A stretch of 64,000 nucleotides of DNA from Lobosporangium transversale (taxonomy: Eukaryota; Mortierellomycota; Mortierellomycetes; Mortierellales; Mortierellaceae). Made by a program: the position numbers and the translations under genes. Location: NCBI RefSeq assembly GCF_002105155.1, contig NW_019029016.1, positions 310,001 to 374,000 on the forward strand, in the 5' to 3' direction. Numbering within the stretch: position 1 is the first letter of the stretch; each line of letters starts with the position of its first letter. The notes beneath the pieces were generated by a model. It was not told where the DNA came from. It saw nothing but the letters and a program-made list of their open reading frames with translations, and made no database searches. Positions 56,290 through 64,000 of this stretch are shown here, piece after piece.

Positions 56290-56516
56290 TTAGTTGATGG
56301 CGATCCATTCGTATTTGATACTATTATCATCAGGGTCTGTAGCGACTGGTGAAAAATAGGCTCTTGATCCAGGTTTATCCTCGGGCAAAACACTGAGTTC
56401 ATAGTGTCCCAAATAATCGGCCGGGCTGGTTGTCATAAAGGACAATGTTCCAGGGCGCGCTTTGGGGTTTCGAATAAAGTTTTGTCCAATTGTGGAGCCA
56501 TTGCAATCCCAAAGAG
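56290..56516 (-). pseudogene. Orphan 3'-terminal exon, unknown gene
   Basis: An open stretch of about 75 codons after an ATTATTAG acceptor: LWDCNGSTIGQNFIRN, PADYLGHYELSVLPED and DPDDNSIKYEWIAIN, then TAA (56290-56292). The composition is that of a beta-rich globular domain, not low complexity. Upstream exons are absent; the hairpin repeat at 56561-56697 and the Helitron lie there. Probably a host gene cut by the insertion. Family unknown. Confidence 0.5.
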
Positions 56517-56560
56517 CTAATAATAAAAAATAAAAAAAATAAAAAAATATATATATAAAT

Positions 56561-56697
56561 ACGAGCCGGAGATCGTGGCTTCGCCACGGTCGGCTCTTGC
56601 CTCGTTAGAAAATTCAATGCTTAGCCTCGTAAGACAACAAAAAGAAACATTGTCTACAGCAGCAAAAGGTTTATATTTTGACATAGGAATGAAGACA
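56561..56697 (-). repeat. Dispersed hairpin repeat, second copy
   Basis: Inverted copy of 4116-4242, with the same hairpin (here CGTGGCTTCGCCACG on the plus strand). It lies about 250 bases downstream of the Helitron stop and in the same orientation, so it could be the Helitron 3' end. I see no CTRR tetranucleotide right after the hairpin, so this stays open. Confidence 0.65.
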
Positions 56698-56951
56698 ATA
56701 AACTCACGTAGGCCTTTGGCCTTTTACTACTGTAAAAATTATGTGTAAACTGCACGTTTTTTTTATTACAAAACTAAAATACAAAGCTAAAATACAGTAG
56801 ATAAAACGCAATAAAGTAGAATACAAAATATACAAAATAAAATACAGACGAAACTACAATCAAGAGGGAGAATATCTGGTAATCACAACATTTGATAGAT
56901 TAACGACGGCGAGGAGGTAACGCAGTAAATGGCAATCAAAAGACAATGTGG

Positions 56952-59900
56952 CTATAGAGCATCTTTGAAGACAATGTTCCGTGTGTATGTTCCTAGCCTA
57001 TCTCTTACCTTGCCGTTCGCGATAAGTACCTTAAGATTATTTGGGTCTGTACACCGTGACAAAGCAACGTAGAGATGACCATGACTGAAAACATCTTGAG
57101 GAAGATAAACACCAACATGTTTGAGTGTCTGTCCCTGGGACTTGTTGACGGTCATGGCGAAGGCAGGCTTGACTGGAAATTGTCGTCTGCAGAACATGAT
57201 CGGAGAAGAATGATCATCAAGTGTCGTAAGCGGTATGCGAGGAATAAAGACACACTCTCCTTGAAATTGTCCTTTCATAATCTCGGCCTGGATCATTCTT
57301 GTGCCTAATGCACGTACAATCATGCGAGTACCATTACATAGTCCGCGCTTTGGGTTCAAATTGCGAAGAAGGATGACGGGCTGACCAACCTTTAGCTCCA
57401 GTTTAAACGGAGGCAAGCCTGGCGGGGAGAGGTTGTTCAGGTATTCCACAGGATAGTGAGCCGTAGCTGCTGCTTCGGGGTCTTGAAGGCTATCTTGACC
57501 AATATAACTGACTGACTGCTGGGTGCTACAGAGCATACTGGTGGCTAGTTGATTCAGTTTATCGACATCCTCATTAAGGGGACTCAAGATAGCGCGCTCA
57601 ATGAGCATCTCAGGAAGGAGTCTAGCATTTTCGATATCCGGAAATATCTGCTTAATGAGTAATCGCTCATGTTCATAGTCCTTATTCACAGCTGAGGCTT
57701 CCAGGACTAAATTGTCGGGTATCCTGACATAGTCTCCATGTGTGCCAATGGTAACTGTCTGCTCTGTTCCTTCACCAATTCGAAGCAGCCATTCAACGAA
57801 CGCTTGGTTTTCAGGATGGCTATTAACTCGCATATTCTTGCTCAGCCTGAGTGTTGTCACTGAGGGCCAAATATAAGACCTTTTCAATGAAGCATCCTCA
57901 ATTTGAGCCTGGGTCCCACGGACGACAACCGGAAGTACCTGCCTGAAGTCGCCTCCAAAAACAAATACCTTGCCACCAAATAGAGTGTCCTGCTCCATAA
58001 TATCCCGAAGCAGCCTGTCAACAGCCTCAAAACAATGCTTATGCTGCAATGGAGCCTCATCCCAGAAGACGACGGCAGCATTACGTATTTTGACTGCAGC
58101 ATCTTGCCGCATGCTAAGGTTACAGATGGAGCGACAGTCCACTGGAATTGGTATCTTAAACGTGGAGTGGGCTGTATGACCATCATGAAGGATGAGAGAG
58201 GCGATCCCTGATGAGGCAACGGCAATCACATTTAGTTTATGTTGGCCAGTGATGCAGCCAATGAGTGTGTTGTATAAAAATGATTTGCCTGTTCCTCCTG
58301 GCCCATCAATAAAAAACAATCTCTCATGGACCTCGCTTTTGGCTGCTTTAATGATGTGCTCGAAGGCGATTCTCTGATCGGAATTCAAGTGAACCACATT
58401 ATTTAGCGCCTCTTGTTCAAATCTCCATTGTTTGTGTGCTTCATCGGCCTGCTCTTCCCTCTGTAAGGCATTGTCAAACTCTTGAGGCATCTCTGAAAAG
58501 TTAGCTAGGCAAGACCCAAGCTCCTTTAGTATTTCATTTAGGTCGTAAAGTGCTAAGCTTATAGCCTGTTCCTCTGCGTTGCTGCCTGCAGTAATAGTAG
58601 TCGTTTCTCCTTGTAGCCCTCTACACCTATGAAGGAAGTCTTCAGATAGGTCCCCCATGAAGCGAGTCCATAAACTCAGCGGCTCGGACAGGCTACAGTT
58701 GACCATCATAAGAGCAAATAGATGTCGCAGCATCCTAGGTGATTGATATGCAGATGCTTCTTCTAAGCAACGACACCATTCTTCATCATCCTCAAGTAGA
58801 CCATGAGCAAGAGCAGCGGAATAGAACGTATCAAAAGTCTGGTTGGTTTCTGGTATCGTACGAAGCTCTGCAAAGCTCTTTGCTCCTTTGACGTGCATAA
58901 GCAATAGTCGAAGACAGTATCGCTCACGTTCTTTTGGCTGGACAAAATACATCCTGGAGAGAACCTTCGTACTATTGGCCCTAACCCTCGCCTTCCAGCT
59001 CCTGCTGCGCTTGTGCCATGTATAGTGGTAAGGTGTATCTGGATACAAATAGTATTCTGATACGCTGATATCGCCCGCAGTTTCTGCATTTGCCGCGATT
59101 GCAGCTTCTGCCCTTAAAATCTCCTTCTCGGTCGCGGCGTTGAGCTTGAACCAAGCCATTAGCTGGGTGTCTTGTCCACGGGAGACGACGTCTTCGAGGT
59201 TAGCATCGGAATTGAAGATCACTTGTTGCTGGTCTTCTAGATGAAGAGACAGTCGAACGACATTATGAGACTGTCCATATAATGCAAAACCATAGATGCG
59301 CCATAAACTCTCGCAAGTAGGCACGTAGCGGCTATCCCTATAGTTGGTGACTTCATCAGTATTATCAACTTCCCCATCTGCCGCTACAACAGCGATTGAT
59401 GCTCTGTCATGGCCCTTGTGCACATATTTGTAAATATATTTAACCGACGAAACCGACCCACATATTTCGACGTTAATATGCGCATTATACTTGGTGGAAA
59501 GCCATAAGTTGTGGGGAACAACCCAAGTGTTGTCGATGGTGTTGCCTTTTGAGTTGACGAAGGAACGTTCAGGATTGTTAGGTCGACGGTAATTTGGATA
59601 GCCGTCTTCGCTTCTTGTGGTAGTTTCCAAGAACAAACGCGGGTACTTTTTACTGCATTTCCCTTCGACCATGCATGGTGCTCGAGGATTATGAACTCCA
59701 CATGGCCCATGTATCATGTGGGATGTCACTGTCTCGTACGCTAGTGGGGCGCTATTTCGATCAGGAATTTCTGCAGACACAAAAGAGTCAAAATGGTCTG
59801 TTGTTCGAGGCTTGTCCCTGTCATCAAGGATTATGAGGAGGTGCTGGTGCGGCAGACCACGTTTCTGGAACTCAACGACCCAATTGTAGGCGATACCTTC

Positions 59901-61474
59901 CCTAGGGTATCTTTTTTGAAAAGATCGTGCTCTAGAGCCTTCTTCTTGAGGTTGAACACACGCACACAAAGGTCCGGCCGGTCAGCTGCTGTTTGGCCTT
60001 CATAAAGGGCCTCCTGAATCTCTGGCCATTGAGGATTACATGTAAAGGTGATAAAGAGGTCGGGTTTGCCAAACTTGCGGACCATGGCAATGGCATCCTG
60101 GAACAGCTGCTGCATAAACCTAGGGCCTCCGACATAGGAAGATGGTAGGATGATTCGCTTCCCAATATTCTCTGGTCTGAGATTCAACTCAATCGCATCT
60201 ACTACACCTAGGTATGCATCTGCTTTCAGTTTAGATTGGTTCAAACTGATATAAAGAAGCCGAGATGTCTCCAACTTGTAATATTGGTCAACAATATATT
60301 GGTGTGCCAAGCGTGGAAGGAGCCAAATATAGGACCGTCGGTCTGTTGGGCTCATTGGACGATTCTGCAGTCTGTACGCGTAAAACTCCCTCTGACTGAC
60401 GAAATCTCGTCTTTTCCTTGTCCGAACCTCGTTGATCTCTATCTGTTCATCCTCAGTCCTTTCGTCGTCGCTGCCTTCAGGGGACCCTGCAGAGGCTGAT
60501 TCTGGCCTAGTCGTCTTCCTATATGTGCCGTATGTCCATCCATCCTCTCCGTTCGGATGCAAGAGTACGTAATGAAGGCTATCGTAAGATCGATGGGTTT
60601 CGTCAATCCTCTGTAAACCACCTCCCCTGTACTCAATAATGATATCCCTTTCTCTGACTTCGCTACCATCGCCAGGCATCAAAACAGCGATTTCAGAGGA
60701 CGAAGGAAGATCATATTGTCTTTGGTTTTGGCCCCTTTGATTGCGTTTAGCACGGATGGCGATCCTCATTTGAGTATCTTGGCCGTTCGCGCGCTCCTTA
60801 ATATTCCTGAGCTGGCGGGCCATTGGGTGATGCTGTTCAAGAAGTTGCTGTAGTTCTATAAGCAAGTTATTATCAAGAGAGTCTTCGAAATAGCCGTTGC
60901 GGACTCTGGCCTGCTCTTGGGGGTCATGAATGTGACTGTGGATTTGCAAAAACTGGGGATCTATGCCTTCGGGCGGATTCATAGGACCAATCAAGTGAGC
61001 AATGCCGCCGATGATACGGAAGGTGTACACGCCTTGTTGGCCGTTTGCAAGGCTCCTATCATGGTTCACCTTCATTGATGTAAAGGAAAGAGCACAGTTG
61101 TATTGCCGTGCATGGCTGCGGAATGCTCTGCTTTCCGCATTTTGCTCTCCAAAAAGCTCTACCAAGCGTGGGATATGCCCTAGATGAGGGATTTTTATTT
61201 GACCTCTTCCACAACATAAGGAAAATTCTGGTCGTTGTCTGCTGCTGCCTTGGATGCGTTCTTCGATAAACATGAAGGCATCGCAATAAGGGCACTGGGT
61301 CATCGGTTCTAAGCGATGCCTATGGCGCTCGATATTAGGGCCTGAGACCAAATCTTCCCGGAATTTCCTTCTACCGAGAGGAAGGGTGTCATCTTCATCA
61401 CTATTGTATTTAGATAGAGCCCCGATTTTTTAAAAAAAAAAAAAAGAAAAAATTGAAAGGATTCGATTAAAATT

Positions 61475-61505
<31 letters not shown>

Positions 61506-62273
61506 TTACTTTATAACAGGACATGTGTTTCGGTTATGTCCTTGCTGATTGCATCTACTACATACTCGAGCTACGGGGGGTTGGCAGGTAGGTTGTATTC
61601 TGAAGACTGATGTCACATAAAATGCATATAATATGATATAGTACGAAAAAATTAAAAAAATTAAAAAAATTAAAAAAAAAAATAAAAAAAAAAAAAAAGG
61701 AAATAAAGAGTGAACAAAATGTAGCTCACCTTCGCCTTTGTGTGGGTCTCTCATTTTCGATATCAAGGTCATGGTCTAAGCTTCGCTCGCGCACTGCTCC
61801 ATGATTGGCTTCATTTTGGATATGGCTGCTAAATCAATGGATCAATGGACAGTAATAATCCGTTATAAAGTCAAATCGATGGCGAGGAAGAGTATGATTA
61901 TATGAAATATTTAAAGTACGTAGAGCCCACCTTTCAGCACTCGGACATGTACTTCGATTATGTCCTGGGCGATTGCAAGTGCTACACATATGCGGCCTTT
62001 GGGGCTGGCTAACAATATTTGCCCTTATATATATATGATGAGAATAAAATAATAGAGGGCTAAATAAATAAAATAAAAAACAAAATAAAAAACAAATAAA
62101 ATAATCACTTCTTTACCCTCCCGTGGGACCAATAACCTGCTCCAGGCGTGAAGCGGAGGGAAGGTTTGTGCGAAGCTCAACACGCTCTGTTTTTTGAGGG
62201 CAGAGCCGCCTATCATGCTTTTCACTGTTGCACAGACTACAGGTGCGGACCATGTCTTTATGAAATCTAGGTG
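56952..62273 (-). pseudogene. Helitron Rep-helicase gene, zinc-knuckle exons plus Rep/PIF1 exon, one frameshift
   Basis: Rolling-circle initiator and 5'-3' helicase. Exons in phase: 62273-62117 (CSLCNSEKHDRRLC), 62008-61931 (CSTCNRPGHNRSTC), 61599-61510 (CSRCNQQGHNRNTC), 61400-56952. Each of the first three carries one C-x2-C-x4-H-x4-C knuckle. The last exon begins after an ACAATAG acceptor with NDEDDTLPLG, has the Helitron-like N region, then at about 59893-59896 loses one base (KV to IAYNWVVEFQKRG). Beyond it: GLPHQHLLII (HUH), YIYKYVHKG (catalytic Tyr pair), GPGGTGKS (Walker A), VVFWDEAP (Walker B), FGGDFRQVLPVV, and TVNKSQGQTLKHVGVYL near the end. About 1480 residues would follow the knuckles. 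Confidence 0.85.
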
Positions 62274-62370
62274 CTGAGAGAAAAATTCAAATTGACAATA
62301 TTGTAATTGTGTTGGGTGAAAAAGACAGAAAAGGCCTTTGGCAGCGCTGCCTACCTACTATATCCTCTAC

Positions 62371-63228
62371 CACATTATCGATGGATAAGTTTTGACACTT
62401 TTATTCTATTTCACCGCCAGAAATAAAAACTGGTCAAAATGAGAATGATTTTTCATTTTGACCAGTCTTTATGGATTCTCCCAGTGCTCCTATTCGAACT
62501 GAAATTTTGTCAATTATGATGTTTCAGTTTAAAAAAATAAATATCAAATGACAAAATTTTAGTTCGAATAGGAGCACTGGATTCTCCTACAGAAAACAGA
62601 GCTCTGGCGACGTTTATTGACGATCATTTATTTTTTCCGCCCTCCATAGCTTTATATTCAGAGGCTCTACATCAAACAACAGCTCCGCAAAACATCTGGG
62701 GCAATTGATGGGTGCAGCTTCATAGTGCACATACGCTTCATTCATCTTCTCTGAAGATTGTGATTGATAAACTGGTGGCGGAGGAGTTGCGGGGGCTGGC
62801 TGCTCCAGAGAAGGACAAATACACTTATATTGAGAAGAGCAGCCGATGTTCAAGCATTCCCTGCAGCCAATCTCAGCTGCAATCCCAGTTTTTCTTGCCT
62901 TTCTTTCTTCAAGTTTTCTTTCCTCTTCACTCTCACTCTTTTTCTCTTCTTTCTCCTCTTGTTCGAGTAAAGCAAGCAGGGCGTATTCGTCGATGGAGCT
63001 GTAGAACTCATCATACAACCCTTCTTCAGTATCCTTTACTGCCTGTTGGCTTTGTATTAGTTCCTCTTCAGCGTCTACGGGTCGTTCTTTGATACGTTGC
63101 ACAGCCCGCTGAGCTCGTCGTGCTTGGATAATATGTTGTACACCCGATGGATTTGGTAAAGCTGTGGAACGTGTAGAACGTGTAGAGTTTGTGGAGCGTG
63201 CGGAGCGTGCGGAGCGTGTGGCAACCAT
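62371..63228 (-). pseudogene. Helitron gene first exon, interrupted by a MITE
   Basis: ATG 63228. Ser/Arg-rich start (ATRSARSARSTNSTRST), core SGVQHIIQARRAQRAV, acidic helical region with ALLALLEQEEKEEKK, a Cys cluster (CRECLNIGCSSQYKCIC), QPAPATPPPPVYQ and NCPRCFAELLFDVEPLN (zinc-ribbon-like). The frame stops at 62614. Sequence resembling the end of this exon in copy B (GAATAAAAGTGTCAAAA) resumes at about 62405 beyond the MITE, and a donor at about 62371 (GTAGGCAG) would join in phase to the first knuckle exon. So I infer one long first exon split by insertion. No function known for this N-terminal region. Confidence 0.6.
62482..62579. mobile_element. hAT-type MITE, 98 bp, with 8-bp target duplication
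   Basis: Ends are 31-base inverted repeats with one mismatch, starting CAGTGCTCCTATTCGAACT. Flanked by GATTCTCC on both sides (62474-62481 and 62580-62587). An 8-bp duplication and CAGTG termini fit hAT. A separate small palindrome (ACTGGTCAAAATGA / TCATTTTGACCAGT) lies at about 62428-62467. Confidence 0.88.
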
Positions 63229-64000
63229 TTCAAAAAAATCAAATTAAAAAATTTAGGTTCGGAGGTGGAGAGATTGAGGAAGCTAATTATCAAAGAAGCT
63301 TCATGATATATATACATGCTTTTTTTTTTTTTTTTTTTTTTTTTTTGTTTCATCGTTTATTTTTGTTTCTCTTTTGTTTATTTTTGTTTCATCGTATCCC
63401 ACCAGTCACTTCGTCTTTTTAAAGTCACCTTTTTTTGGCTGTCACATAATTTTTTGTAATATTTTAATATAAGAGACAAGTTCGGTTCAATTAGAATATA
63501 CCTAATCAGTCTTTTATGAACAACGATTCTAGTCCTATTTACGTTATGAACTTACTTGGATATCGGTCAGTTCTTGGAAGATAAAAATCAATACACCAAC
63601 CTTGACGAGTATTGTCGTCTTGACCCTCATAATTTTTTATCCAATATTGATCTCGGCTCTTAAGAACCATCCAATCTCCATGTCTAACTTCGTGGCATTC
63701 AACCTAATAATTACATGCTCATAAGTCATTTCGTTGTTTTTTAGTGTTTTAGTGGAAGATTTATTATTTAGTGCTGATGACTTACAAGGAAAGGGGGCTA
63801 TCACGCTGCATTCCATGTGCAGCATCTAAACAGAGGCCGTTATAAGTGTTTCTAAGCTTTCCAAATGTCACTAAGGTAGTGGCCGAGAAGGCAATCATAT
63901 AGGGTGAAACGAGCATTGTGAAAAATGGTATTGTTAATCGTATGATTTTTTTTTGAACCGCCTTTTTATATTTTTGCCCTCATTTCAGGGGTAAAAAAAC
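63229..64000. other. Helitron 5' flank, no supported gene
   Basis: Contains a T homopolymer near 63320-63346 and AT-rich DNA. No coding region recognised to the window end. Confidence 0.5.

Larger units (their letters stand above)
56952..63228 (-). mobile_element. Helitron (Rep/helicase rolling-circle transposon), nearly complete
   Basis: Minus orientation; coding from 63228 to 56952. The Rep part has the HUH motif and a two-Tyr region, and the PIF1-like helicase has Walker A and B. Introns separate three CCHC knuckle exons. One base is missing near 59893-59896, and a hAT MITE sits in the N-terminal exon at 62482. The 5'-TC and 3'-CTRR ends were not placed with confidence. Confidence 0.85.

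Noticed and set aside
56561..56697. Definite Helitron 3' terminus
   Set aside because: The position and hairpin fit, but no CTRR end directly after the hairpin can be pointed to in both copies, so it is kept only as a possibility.
1..64000. tRNA genes
   Set aside because: No cloverleaf with matching A and B boxes was found by eye; a scan with a tRNA covariance model would settle it.

Overview
The window looks like nuclear DNA of an early-diverging fungus, probably Mucoromycota (Mortierellomycotina or Glomeromycotina would both fit). The evidence is spliced genes with short GT-AG introns and the standard code, Crinkler (CRN) N-terminal domains, several DIRS-type retroelement families, a spliced Helitron, Tc1/mariner relics, and very many A/T homopolymers and GA-rich simple repeats. 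The placement is inference; no species is named. Most of the window is a transposon graveyard with a few apparently sound genes.

Layout. 1-4115: DIRS element 1 (gag, RT/RNase H, tyrosine recombinase), its 5' end cut off by the window edge. 4116-7420: a dispersed hairpin repeat, a hypothetical minus-strand gene and long GA-rich or tandem repeats. 7421-11730: DIRS element 2, minus strand, with both terminal repeats and the internal complementary region, but carrying nonsense and frameshift lesions. 12460-15490: a ten-exon gene whose exons join in phase into 716 codons; unknown function. 15670-16171: a TRIM-like pair of exact-length 222-bp repeats. 16919-19180: a decayed CRN gene. 19774-20805: a Tc1-type transposase that lacks a start codon. 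21060-22890: two diverged copies of an unknown domain, with two coding-less mini-DIRS elements of different families in and beside them. 23527-28740: a decayed RIF1 gene plus a scrap of a second copy. 29309-29934: the 3' exons of a Tim17/22/23-like gene. 30088-32800: DIRS element 3, which has lost the RT palm.

33700-35900: Tc1 relics. 36260-37426: an intact single-exon APH-fold kinase. 38600-42342: a second CRN N-terminus, a TA-flanked MITE and unrecognised broken ORFs. 42500-43056: an isolated 3' fragment of 28S rRNA. 43225-44197: a broken DDE transposase. 45067-47323: an intact three-exon glycosyltransferase family 61 gene. 47691-50000: truncated Helitron copies. 52505-53254: a two-exon secreted Cys-containing protein. 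54735-63228: Helitron fragments, an orphan exon and one nearly complete Helitron, whose N-terminus carries three CCHC zinc knuckles on three separate exons.

The genes with no visible damage are the 716-codon gene, the APH-like kinase, the GT61 glycosyltransferase and the secreted protein. They show no evident shared pathway. Nearly all other coding sequence carries stops, frameshifts or deletions, and many of the stops can be explained by C-to-T change.
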